Origin: Bordetella sp. H567
GTDB lineage: Bacteria > Pseudomonadota > Gammaproteobacteria > Burkholderiales > Burkholderiaceae_B
Direction of reading: 5' to 3'
NCBI RefSeq assembly: GCF_001704295.1
Contig: NZ_CP012334.1
Location: 1,562,084-1,626,083, forward strand
DNA: 64,000 bases
The notes under the pieces were generated by a model. That model was not told the DNA's origin. It worked only from the letters and a program-made list of their open reading frames with translations, and did no database searches. Each line of letters starts with the position of its first letter. Position 1 is the first letter of the stretch. This document shows, piece by piece, positions 24,515 through 31,584 of this stretch. Both the position numbers and the translations under genes were made by a program.

Positions 24515-25297
24515 TCATCCCCGTATCGATTTGACGAGCAGGCTCACGCTGCCCACGATCAGGATGGTCCACAGCAGGCGCGAGATATACGCGGCCGGCA
24601 CGCGGTGCCGCAGCCAGGAGCCGGCACGGATGCCCACCAGGCAGCAAGGCACCAGCCACACCATCAAGGCCAGCACGGCGGGTTGCAGCAGCAGCCCCGT
24701 GACGGCGAACATCACCAGGCGGGTCAGGCCGGTCAGCATGATGAGCGTGCTGACGGTCGCGCGCAGCGCGTTGCGGTCTTCCAGCCGTCCGGCCAGATAG
24801 ATGGTGTAAAGCGGCCCGCCCGTCCCGAACATGGCGGTGAAGCCGCCGCCGCTCAGCCCCAGCGGGATGGCCCAGCGCGGACCCAGCTGGCGAAAGGTAT
24901 CGCCGCCGCGCAGCCGCCACAGCGAATACATCAGTACCCCCACGGCCAGCAGTATCAGCAGCGGCCGCTCGGGTACGTACATCAGCAGGCCCAGGCCCGT
25001 CAGCATGCCCAGCAGCATCCAGGGCACGATGCGCCGCAGCTCCGTCATCTGCACATTGCTGCGGCTGGTGGCGCCGAGCAGCATCCCGGAAATCATGTCG
25101 CAGATCAGCATGACCGGTACGGCGCGATGCAGGGGCATGACCTGCGTCAGCAGCGGCATGGCGACGATCGCCGATCCGAAGCCCGTCATGCCGAATATGG
25201 TATAGCCGCCCGTGAGGGCGAGCCCGGCGACCAGCAGCGCGTCGACGTCGATGCCGGTGGCTGCCGCCCCAAGGTGTGATGCCAGAAAATCCCACAT
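24515..25297 (-). CDS. TSUP (TauE/SafE) family membrane transporter
   Basis: A 260-residue membrane protein with about eight helices, a duplicated architecture and the family motif FGMTGFGSAIVAMPLLTQV near residue 35. The second-half counterpart is LGLSGGGFTAMFGTGGPLYTIYL. TSUP proteins export sulfite or sulfonates or move organic acids. It lies 19 bp after the ThDP enzyme on the same strand and converges on the flavoprotein gene. If the pathway releases sulfite this would be the exporter; otherwise it may move an organic anion. Confidence 0.85.
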   Translation of the reverse strand: MWDFLASHLGAAATGIDVDALLVAGLALTGGYTIFGMTGFGSAIVAMPLLTQVMPLHRAVPVMLICDMISGMLLGATSRSNVQMTELRRIVPWMLLGMLTGLGLLMYVPERPLLILLAVGVLMYSLWRLRGGDTFRQLGPRWAIPLGLSGGGFTAMFGTGGPLYTIYLAGRLEDRNALRATVSTLIMLTGLTRLVMFAVTGLLLQPAVLALMVWLVPCCLVGIRAGSWLRHRVPAAYISRLLWTILIVGSVSLLVKSIRG

Positions 25298-25316
25298 ATC
25301 GCGGACCCCTGGCGGC

Positions 25317-26957
25317 TCAGGCCTGCGCCGGGCGCGATACGTTGGGCGCGGGCACGCCCTCGATCATGATGTTCAGGCAGGCCGGCAACGCGCAGCGATG
25401 CGCTTCGTCGATGGCGGCGGCAAGCTGCAGGGGATCGGTGACCTGCCGGCCGAAACCGCCGAATGCGGCGGTGACGGCGTCGTAGCGCGCCGGCAGCAGT
25501 TCGCAGCCGATCAGGCGGTCCTTGCCGTAGTCGCGCAGCTGGATCTGGTATTCCGCGTTCCAGCGCGCATCGTTGCCCACCACGGCGATGAAGGGCAGCT
25601 TGTAGCGCACGGCGGTATCGATTTCCGCCGTATGGAAGCCGAAGGTGCCGTCGCCCATCACGGTGACGACGGGCGCGTCGGGACGCGCCAGCCGCGCCGC
25701 CAGGGCGAAGGGCAGGGCCGCGCCTATGGACCCCGCCACGCCGTTGATGACGCGGTTGGGCGCGTGCAGGCAGGCCTGGGCCCATTGGCCGATTTCGCCG
25801 CCGTCGGCGATGAAGACCGAATCGGGATGGCTGTCCAGCAGCTTCTGCAGCGGGGCCAGCGCTTGCACGGGATGCATGCGGCCCGCCAGCGTGGAGCTGG
25901 CGGTCTGCCACGCCGGCGGCCGATAGGCGATGGCGTCGCGCACATCGCGCGTCCACGCATCATGCCTGTCCGAACCGGCCGCGGTGGCCTGCAGCAGGGC
26001 CTCGAGCGCGCAAGCCGCATCGGCCAGCGCACATTCCGCCAGGCGCGCGCCCACCACGCGTCGCGTGCGTTCGAATTCCGCGGCTTCCGCGTCGACCTGC
26101 AGGAAAAGGCAGTCCGCCGCGATGGCCGGCGCCTGGCCGAACTTCAGGGTAAAGTCCAGCCGCTTGCCCAGCAGCAGGATGCAATCCGCCTGCGCGAGCA
26201 TCTGCGCGAAGGCGCCCAGGCTGGGATCGCCGATGCCGCGCGGGCTTTCCATGCCGACCACCGGGATGCCGCACGCGGATTCTAGTTCGCGGGCCCGCGC
26301 CAGCGTCCGCCCCCTCATCGCGGCGGGGCCGGTCAGGATCAGCGGGCGTTTGGCGGCCTGCAGGCGGCGGATCAGCGATGCGGCGGTCTCGGCATCGAGT
26401 GCCTGGGGAACGGCCTCGAACGATTGCGGGGCGTCGGCCTGTGCGCTGCATGCCGTTTCCAGCGCATCGGTCGGCAGCCCCAGGCTGACCGGGCCGGGGC
26501 GGCCGGCGCGCGCCATGCGGATGGCCTGGCCGACCTGTTGCGCCATGCCGTCCGCGCCGGCCACCGTGCCCGACCACTTGGTCAGCGGCTCGGCGACGTC
26601 CGCCTGGCGCATTTCCTGGAAGGCGCCCATGCCCAGCTGATTGTTCGGTGCATGGCCGGACAGCAGCAGTACGGGGGACTCCGCCATGGCGGCGGTGTAC
26701 AGCGCCGACACCGCGTTGGCATGGCCAGGTCCGCCGGTGACCATGGCCACGCCCACTTCGCCGGTCAGGCGCGCCCACGCGTCCGCCATGTGCACGGCCG
26801 CGCCCTCATGGCGCACGTGGATCAGATCGATATCGGCGTCGATGCAGGCGTCGAACACCGGCATGATGTGGTTGCCCGACAGCGTGAAGATGCGTTTGAC
26901 GCCGGCGCTGGCCAAGGTCTGCACGAGCGCGTCGGCGCCGTTGCGGGATCGGGTCAT
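25317..26957 (-). CDS. Thiamine-diphosphate-dependent enzyme (acetolactate synthase/decarboxylase-like)
   Basis: A 546-residue enzyme with the three-domain ThDP fold. The Pyr domain at the N-terminus has the activating Glu in HVRHEGAAVHMADAWARLTG. The middle domain carries RPLILTGPAAMRG. The PP domain has VMGDGTFGFHTAEIDTAVRY, fitting the GDG...N ThDP/Mg motif. The ATG at 26957 has AGGAGG upstream. Relatives include acetolactate synthase, benzoylformate decarboxylase, oxalyl-CoA decarboxylase and sulfoacetaldehyde acetyltransferase; the substrate is not clear. It is followed by a TSUP transporter and preceded by a Bug protein, 118 bp away, on the same strand. Confidence 0.85.
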   Translation of the reverse strand: MTRSRNGADALVQTLASAGVKRIFTLSGNHIMPVFDACIDADIDLIHVRHEGAAVHMADAWARLTGEVGVAMVTGGPGHANAVSALYTAAMAESPVLLLSGHAPNNQLGMGAFQEMRQADVAEPLTKWSGTVAGADGMAQQVGQAIRMARAGRPGPVSLGLPTDALETACSAQADAPQSFEAVPQALDAETAASLIRRLQAAKRPLILTGPAAMRGRTLARARELESACGIPVVGMESPRGIGDPSLGAFAQMLAQADCILLLGKRLDFTLKFGQAPAIAADCLFLQVDAEAAEFERTRRVVGARLAECALADAACALEALLQATAAGSDRHDAWTRDVRDAIAYRPPAWQTASSTLAGRMHPVQALAPLQKLLDSHPDSVFIADGGEIGQWAQACLHAPNRVINGVAGSIGAALPFALAARLARPDAPVVTVMGDGTFGFHTAEIDTAVRYKLPFIAVVGNDARWNAEYQIQLRDYGKDRLIGCELLPARYDAVTAAFGGFGRQVTDPLQLAAAIDEAHRCALPACLNIMIEGVPAPNVSRPAQA

Positions 26958-27075
26958 GATGCGGTGTTCCTCCTGTCGTCGGCCCGCGCCGGTGGCGCAG
27001 GCCTGGTGCATATCGGCATACGCGTGTGGCGTCTGCCTGGTTTGTATCGGCGGCTGCGCGTGGCGTCCGCCAGCC

Positions 27076-28146
27076 TTATTTGATCTGTATATCCAGCTTC
27101 TTTCCCAGGTCGCGAAAGAGAAGATACTGCTCCTGGGCAAACCGCGTGGTGGCGGCCGGCGCCATCACGTTGGGGATGGAACCGATATTCTGCACGCCGG
27201 CGAGCCAGTTGGGGTCTTTCGCGACCCGTTGCAGCACGTCCGCCCATTGCCGCACGAGCGGGGCCGGCATGCCCGGCGGCCCATACAGGGCACTCCAGCC
27301 GCTGATGTGCTCCAGCTGGGGATAGCCAGTTTCCTTGGCCGTCGGCACGTCGGGCAGTTCCGGCAGGCGCTGTGCGGTGGTGGTCACCAAGGCGCGCAGC
27401 CGCCCGGCCTTGACGTTGCCGATCAGCGCCGTGACGTTGTTGCAGCTGAACTGGACTTCCTTGGACAGCACGGCGGCGGTGGCTTCGCCGCCGCCCTTGT
27501 AGACGATCTGGGCGGCGGCCTGCGGCGGCAGGCCGGCGGCGTCCAGCAGTATCTGCGTGGCCAGGTTCAGTACGGTCGCCGGGCCGGACGTGCTGTAGTT
27601 CAGCTTGCCAGGTTGCGTGCGGATGGCGTCCACCAGATCGCGCAGCGTGCGGTACGGTGCATCGCCGTTGACCACGCACACCATGGGATTGAGATCCAGC
27701 AGGCCCAGCGGCGTGAAGTCGTTCCATTGGTACTTCAGGTCGGATTGCAGCGCGGGCAGGATGGCCTGCGAGCCCACGCGCGCCAGCAGCAGCGTATAGC
27801 CGTCCGGGGCGGCCTCGCGCACGAACATCGATCCGATCGCGCCATTCGCGCCGCCCTTGTTCAGCACCACCATGGGCTGGGGCAGCATGGCCTGCACCGC
27901 CTTGGCCAGGTTGCGCGCCGCCAGGTCGGCATCGCCGCCCGCGCTGAAGGGCACCACGATGGTCATGGGGTGGTCCGGATAGCGGGCGTCCGCCGCTGCC
28001 GCGCAGGCCGGCAGCGTACAGGCCAGGATGGCGGCCGTGTGCCGTGCGGCGGCGGTGGTCCTGGCCAGCGGCGCGTGGGCCAGTGGACAGGCGCGCCGCC
28101 GCAGCCAGGTGTACGCGCGCATGGCGCTCGATGCGATGCGTTTCAT
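27076..28146 (-). CDS. Bug/TctC-family substrate-binding protein (second)
   Basis: A 356-residue periplasmic protein with a long N-terminal region (about 50 residues, signal cleaved near ACAAAADARY). Family blocks are YPDHPMTIVVPFSAGGDADLAARN, NKGGANGAIGSMFVREAAPDGYTLL and VPTAKETGYPQLE. Asp after the Gly-Gly pair (AGGDAD), in place of the common Gly-Thr, may reflect a different ligand. GGAGGAG lies before the ATG. It diverges from the LysR gene, and the shared intergenic region holds box B, so it is a likely LysR target. Confidence 0.9.
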   Translation of the reverse strand: MKRIASSAMRAYTWLRRRACPLAHAPLARTTAAARHTAAILACTLPACAAAADARYPDHPMTIVVPFSAGGDADLAARNLAKAVQAMLPQPMVVLNKGGANGAIGSMFVREAAPDGYTLLLARVGSQAILPALQSDLKYQWNDFTPLGLLDLNPMVCVVNGDAPYRTLRDLVDAIRTQPGKLNYSTSGPATVLNLATQILLDAAGLPPQAAAQIVYKGGGEATAAVLSKEVQFSCNNVTALIGNVKAGRLRALVTTTAQRLPELPDVPTAKETGYPQLEHISGWSALYGPPGMPAPLVRQWADVLQRVAKDPNWLAGVQNIGSIPNVMAPAATTRFAQEQYLLFRDLGKKLDIQIK

Positions 28147-28256
28147 GGGGTCTCCTCCGGTGGCGCGTCACCCGCCGCGCGCGTCCTGCGCCACGCTGTC
28201 ATGGATGTCGTTGTGGTTATGCGGGCCGGAGTCGCCGTTGCCGCCTGGCATGGCCC

Positions 28257-28276
28257 GCCCCATTGTTCTATGGGGC
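28257..28276. promoter_or_regulatory. Palindrome in LysR/Bug intergenic region
   Basis: GCCCCAT-tgttct-ATGGGGC is a perfect 7-bp dyad with a 6-bp centre, right next to box B. Dyads of this form in a LysR divergent promoter are usual recognition sites. There is no T-tract, so it is not a terminator. Confidence 0.45.
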
Positions 28277-28277
28277 A

Positions 28278-28321
28278 TCTATAAAGTAAAAGCTAATAAT
28301 TCTTCCGTTGAGCAAAAGTAA
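28278..28321. promoter_or_regulatory. 44-bp AT-rich box B in the LysR/Bug divergent region
   Basis: Read on the minus strand it starts TTACTTT, continues with AATTATT exactly 20 bp after the first base, then AGCTTTTACTTT. This is the same order and spacing as box A at 18485. It lies about 90 bp before the LysR start and 130 bp before the Bug start. Best explained as a shared operator and promoter element for the cluster. Confidence 0.6.
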
Positions 28322-28409
28322 GGCTTGTCGTCATGGCGCTCCTTCGATGCGCGCGCCGGCCCCGGCCTTCCGCGGCGTCCCAGGCGCGCGGGCCTACCCC
28401 TTGATTGCC

Positions 28410-29381
28410 ATGTCCTCCATACGAACCTTGAAAACCTTCCTTGCCGTCGCGCGCCACGGTACGTTCGCGGCCGCCGGCAAGGAAATCGGGCTGACGCCGG
28501 CGGCCGTCGGCCTGCAGATACGTGCCTTGGAAGAAAGCCTGAATTGCCAGCTTTTCGATCGCAGCGCCCGCGCGGCGGTACTGAACCCGGCCGGCCGCGC
28601 GCTTGTGCCGGAGATTTCCGACATCGTGCGGCGCTACGAGTCGCTGGGCGCGGAAGCCGGCGGCGACGGCATGTTTGGAACCATGGTGGTGGGCGCGCTG
28701 GTGTCGGCCCTGATGGGATCCTTTGCCGATGCCTTGTGGACCGTGCGGCAGCGCTACCCGCGCCTGGACGTGCGCCTGTTCGCGGGGTTGTCCAGCGATT
28801 TCGCGCTGCGCGTCGAACGCGGCGAGCTGGATGCGGCCATCGTCACGCAGCCGCCGCATCCGCTGTCCTCCAACCTGCTGTGGACTCCGCTGTACACGGA
28901 ACCCATGATCCTGATCGTGCCGCGCGAACCGCATTTCGCCCTGCCGGCCAAGGTGGACCGTGTGCTGGCGGAATCGCCCTTTCTACGCTTCGAGCGCAAT
29001 ACCTGGACCGGCATCCTGGTGCAGGAGGTCCTGGACCGGGTGGACGCGCAGGTGCGCGAAAGCATGGAATTGAATTCGGTGGAGGCCATCATCGAGTTGG
29101 TGCGCCATGGCTTCGGCGTATCCATCGTGCCACGCCTGGCCAATGTGACCTGGGCAGAAGACCGTGCCTTGCGCGTGATTCCCTTGCCGGGCGTCGAGGT
29201 GCATCGCCGGGTGGGCCTGCTGGAGCGCGCCCGCCACAGCCGCACCGCCTTCACGGACGCCATCAAGGAATACTTCAGCCAGGTGTCCGGGCAAGCGAGC
29301 GGCAAGGGCAAGGCGGCCGCGCGCGCTCCACATTCCGCCCGCCGCCGAGCCGCGCCGCTGAAACGCCGAGCCAAGAGTTGA
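28410..29381 (+). CDS. LysR-family transcriptional regulator
   Basis: A 323-residue regulator. The N-terminal winged helix-turn-helix has IRTLKTFLAVARHGTFAAAGKEIGLTPAAVGLQI (residues 4-37) followed by the usual ALEESLNCQLFDR. The effector domain covers about 95-300, with a basic Ala/Lys/Arg-rich tail. The ATG at 28410 places the HTH at the N-terminus; its ribosome site is weak. It diverges from the Bug gene, and the 44-bp box in the shared region recurs before the reductase operon, so it probably controls both transcripts in response to the cluster's substrate. Confidence 0.88.
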   Translation: MSSIRTLKTFLAVARHGTFAAAGKEIGLTPAAVGLQIRALEESLNCQLFDRSARAAVLNPAGRALVPEISDIVRRYESLGAEAGGDGMFGTMVVGALVSALMGSFADALWTVRQRYPRLDVRLFAGLSSDFALRVERGELDAAIVTQPPHPLSSNLLWTPLYTEPMILIVPREPHFALPAKVDRVLAESPFLRFERNTWTGILVQEVLDRVDAQVRESMELNSVEAIIELVRHGFGVSIVPRLANVTWAEDRALRVIPLPGVEVHRRVGLLERARHSRTAFTDAIKEYFSQVSGQASGKGKAAARAPHSARRRAAPLKRRAKS

Positions 29382-29490
29382 GCCCGCCGGCTTTCTGATA
29401 TAGTTGCGGGCTTTCCTGCGGCGACAGGGCGTTTCTTCTCGAAAGAGACGCCGCTGAAGCGCAGGGGATTCAAGGCCAAGCCCTCCGGGC

Positions 29491-29518
29491 TTGAAGAGAA
29501 AGAAAAGCGTGCTATAAT
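29491..29518 (+). promoter_or_regulatory. Promoter of tRNA-Arg
   Basis: TTGAAG (29491-29496) and a perfect TATAAT (29513-29518) with 16-bp spacing lie about 78 bp before the tRNA gene. This is a strong sigma70-type promoter. Confidence 0.7.
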
Positions 29519-29595
29519 CTTTCTCCTTTACTGAAGCGTTGCGCGGATCCTTGCCAAACGGCGAATTCCAGCAAAACTTCAGCAGCAGTACCAAA

Positions 29596-29672
29596 GCGCC
29601 CGTAGCTCAGTTGGATAGAGTACTTGGCTACGAACCAAGGGGTCGTGGGTTCGAATCCTGCCGGGCGCGCCA
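29596..29672 (+). tRNA. tRNA-Arg (anticodon ACG)
   Basis: A 77-nt cloverleaf including an encoded CCA. Acceptor arms are GCGCCCG/CGGGCGC. The anticodon stem CTTGG/CCAAG holds the loop CTACGAA with anticodon ACG at 29630-29632, and the T-loop is TTCGAAT. Its last 31 bp are repeated at 31494-31524, so it is the attachment site of the island that follows. The gene itself stays intact. Confidence 0.97.
29642..29672 (+). repeat. Left 31-bp direct repeat (attachment site in tRNA 3' end)
   Basis: The sequence from GTCGTGGGTTCG to GGGCGCGCCA, covering the T-arm, acceptor and CCA of tRNA-Arg, is identical to 31494-31524. The base before it differs (G versus T), which marks the boundary. This is a classic tRNA attachment core. 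Confidence 0.85.
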
Positions 29673-29701
29673 ATATTCACTGTTTGTTCTCAAGCAGTTA
29701 G

Positions 29702-29741
29702 AAGCGGTTTGAAGGCTTACTCCTTCAAGCCGCTTTTTTAT
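29702..29741 (+). terminator. Intrinsic terminator after tRNA-Arg
   Basis: A 13-bp stem from AGCGGTTTGAAGG with its partner at 29722-29734 (one G-U pair), a 6-nt loop, then TTTTTT. It ends the tRNA transcript, although it lies just inside the island. Confidence 0.85.
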
Positions 29742-29883
29742 TTCCCGGGACTTTTTGGGAACTTGCTGCATGCGAATTGTGCGCATGACTGCCAGCAGGT
29801 TGATTGACTGGTGGGCAGTACACCTACATTCCGACTATCGATATTCTGCGCGGCTTGTTCGGCGCCCGTTAGTTTCCGTGCGC

Positions 29884-30663
29884 CTATGCGGTCGGAATCG
29901 TGCCCCCGTCAATCACGTACTCCGTTCCCGTGATGGAAGCAGCACGTGGGGAGGCTAGGAATGCGATGAGATTTGCCACCTCTATGGGCTTTGATGGCCG
30001 TCCCAGCGGAATGCCTCCTAGCGAATCCATGATGATCTTCTTGCCGCCTTCGTAGTCTGTGCCCGCCTGCGTGGCAAGCCGCTCGGCCAGAGCCACCGAC
30101 GCCTCTGTCTCGATCCACCCCGGCGCTACCCGGACGACACGAATGCCCTTCGGTGAAACTTCCTTTGACAGACTCTTGCTATACGTAGAGAGTGCGGCCT
30201 TCGCCGCCGCATACGCGGTGGTCGATTCCGGCAAGGGAAGCTCGCGCTGGATCGAGGTGACATGAATGACAACGCCGGCGCTTTGCGCCAGCATGACGGG
30301 TAAAAGCGCACGATCCAGTCGAACAGCAGGCAGCAGATTGAGATTCAGTTCATGCTGCCACTCGTCTTCGTCCAGCGCGGCGAAGCCTCCGCCGGGTGCC
30401 GTCGAACCGCCCACGACGTGGACGATGATGTCAACGCCGCCGAAGTTGGCCAGGACTGCCTGCGCCACGGTGTCGCAGCCCTCGATGGTCGTCAGGTCGG
30501 CAGCTACAAAAATGTCTGCCGACGTGTTGGCTGGTTGCTTTCGTGCCGTGGTGAGCACCTTCGCACCGAGTTCGCGGAACAGGCCGACAACAGCCTTGCC
30601 GACGCCCTTGGTGCCTGCGGTCACCAGGACGCGCTTGCCGTGCAATTCGAAGTTCATGGACAT
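29884..30663 (-). CDS. Short-chain dehydrogenase/reductase (island)
   Basis: A 259-residue Rossmann enzyme. The cofactor motif is [11 protein letters not shown] (TGxxxGxG type) near residue 14. [24 protein letters not shown] holds the active-site Ser, Tyr and Lys of the YxxxK motif, and [15 protein letters not shown] is the usual C-terminal end. The ATG at 30663 has GAGG upstream and shares one base with the stop of the 47-codon ORF. GTG 30666 and ATG 30657 are alternatives. The substrate is unknown. The divergent HxlR gene is a likely regulator. Confidence 0.88.
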   Translation of the reverse strand: MSMNFELHGKRVLVTAGTKGVGKAVVGLFRELGAKVLTTARKQPANTSADIFVAADLTTIEGCDTVAQAVLANFGGVDIIVHVVGGSTAPGGGFAALDEDEWQHELNLNLLPAVRLDRALLPVMLAQSAGVVIHVTSIQRELPLPESTTAYAAAKAALSTYSKSLSKEVSPKGIRVVRVAPGWIETEASVALAERLATQAGTDYEGGKKIIMDSLGGIPLGRPSKPIEVANLIAFLASPRAASITGTEYVIDGGTIPTA

Positions 30664-30806
30664 CACTCGATCCTCAGTGACTGGATCTTGTCGGCCACCA
30701 GACTAAAAACATGGTCGAGCTGCACCGGGCTACCAGGGAAGCTGCCAACGACATTGGTCTTCACCTCAAAGTAGATAGAAATGGAATATGGCAGAGAGAG
30801 AGACAT
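30663..30806 (-). CDS. 47-aa small ORF coupled to the SDR gene
   Basis: A short frame of 47 codons with AGGAG 8 bp before its ATG; its stop overlaps the SDR start (TGATG). The sequence ends [14 protein letters not shown], which resembles the C-terminal strand of NTF2/SnoaL-like proteins often encoded between HxlR and SDR genes, so it may be the shortened remnant of such a gene. It could also serve as a translated leader for the SDR. No full domain is present. Confidence 0.4.
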   Translation of the reverse strand: MSLSLPYSISIYFEVKTNVVGSFPGSPVQLDHVFSLVADKIQSLRIE

Positions 30807-30834
30807 AGTTGCGTACTCCTGTGGTTTGCTGTAC

Positions 30835-30860
30835 ATCCATTTTGGTCATAGACTATGGAT
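30835..30860. promoter_or_regulatory. Nested palindrome in HxlR/SDR divergent promoter
   Basis: CATAG-A-CTATG (30847-30857) lies inside a wider ATCCAT...ATGGAT dyad (30835-30860). Its place between the divergent SDR-side ORF and hxlR fits an HxlR-type operator. Confidence 0.45.
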
Positions 30861-30896
30861 TCATCAAGAACGCACAAAAAAGTAAGCTACTGAGTT

Positions 30897-31262
30897 ATGA
30901 GCAAGGTATACACCCCGGCAACCGCCGCAAACGGCGTAGAAGAAGTGCTTCGGCTGCTAGAAGGTCGATGGAAGCTGATCATCCTTTTCCATCTGTTTGA
31001 TGGAAAAGTGCAGCGCTATTCGGACTTCGAGAAACTGATCCCCGGGATCTCTCAGAAGATGCTGGCTCAGCAGCTTCGGCAGTTGGAGGCTGACGGGATC
31101 GTGTCTCGAAAGCTGTATCCGCAGGTGCCCCCCAAGGTCGAGTACCGCCTAACGGAGTGGGGGCAAGCCTTGTGTCCTGCCTTGGATGCAATGCTGAAAT
31201 GGGCGGAAAAGCGAGATTCCTCGCTTGAAAATAAAGTCCCGGACGAAGCCCCGAGTGCCTGA
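30897..31262 (+). CDS. HxlR-family transcriptional regulator (island)
   Basis: A 121-residue MarR-like winged-helix protein. It has the family core LLEGRWKLIILFHLFDGKVQRYSDF, then IPGISQKMLAQQLRQLEADGIVSRK (recognition helix) and the wing VPPKVEYRLTEWGQAL. HxlR regulators respond to electrophiles, quinones or redox changes and usually control a divergent detoxification gene, which here is the SDR. The ribosome site is weak (GAG region before the ATG at 30897). Confidence 0.88.
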   Translation: MSKVYTPATAANGVEEVLRLLEGRWKLIILFHLFDGKVQRYSDFEKLIPGISQKMLAQQLRQLEADGIVSRKLYPQVPPKVEYRLTEWGQALCPALDAMLKWAEKRDSSLENKVPDEAPSA

Positions 31263-31493
31263 CGGCTTTAGCTAATCGAGATTCCTCGATTGCACCCGAC
31301 TTCCCAAGACACCCCACCTCCACGCACAGTCGCGGCGATCTGCTGCCCCAGCCGCGGTTCGATCACGGGTTTCCACGGGACGGACATGGCAGGCTTGCTC
31401 ATAGGTGTTCTTCGGGAATTGAGGGTGATGGCCCAGGACGGCGGCAGGGCGAGAAGGTGACTCGCTTGCCGATAGGCCAACTTACGGGGAGGT

Positions 31494-31524
31494 GTCGTGG
31501 GTTCGAATCCTGCCGGGCGCGCCA
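31494..31524 (+). repeat. Right 31-bp direct repeat (tRNA-Arg 3' fragment)
   Basis: An exact copy of 29642-29672 with no tRNA 5' part in front. It marks the right boundary of the island; chromosome-type sequence with a terminator follows. Confidence 0.85.
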
Positions 31525-31544
31525 GAATTTCTTGCAGTACCGAT

Positions 31545-31584
31545 CAAAAAGCGGTTCAGGGTTCATCCCTGAACCGTTTTTTTT
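31545..31584. terminator. Bidirectional intrinsic terminator
   Basis: The stem CGGTTCAGGG/CCCTGAACCG (31552-31576) has a 5-nt loop. It is followed by eight T on the plus strand and preceded by AAAAA, giving T5 on the minus strand. It probably was the original tRNA terminator and also ends the GGDEF-EAL gene. Confidence 0.85.

Larger units (their letters stand above)
29673..31493. mobile_element. Small genomic island at tRNA-Arg, no integrase seen
   Basis: About 1.8 kb between two copies of the tRNA 3' end. It holds an SDR gene, a 47-codon ORF and a divergent HxlR regulator. Base use is visibly less GC-rich than on either side. No integrase or recombinase reading frame is recognisable. The 31263-31493 stretch has only a 70-codon minus-strand frame that I do not recognise. 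It is either the remnant of a larger island or an element moved by an integrase supplied elsewhere. Confidence 0.65.

Noticed and set aside
29478..29494. CAAGCCC-TCC-GGGCTTG hairpin before tRNA-Arg
   Set aside because: No T-tract on either side and it overlaps the -35 of the tRNA promoter; not credited as a terminator.
31268..31480. 70-codon minus-strand frame at the right end of the island
   Set aside because: Could be an integrase or AlpA remnant, but no motif is recognisable and it has no good ribosome site.
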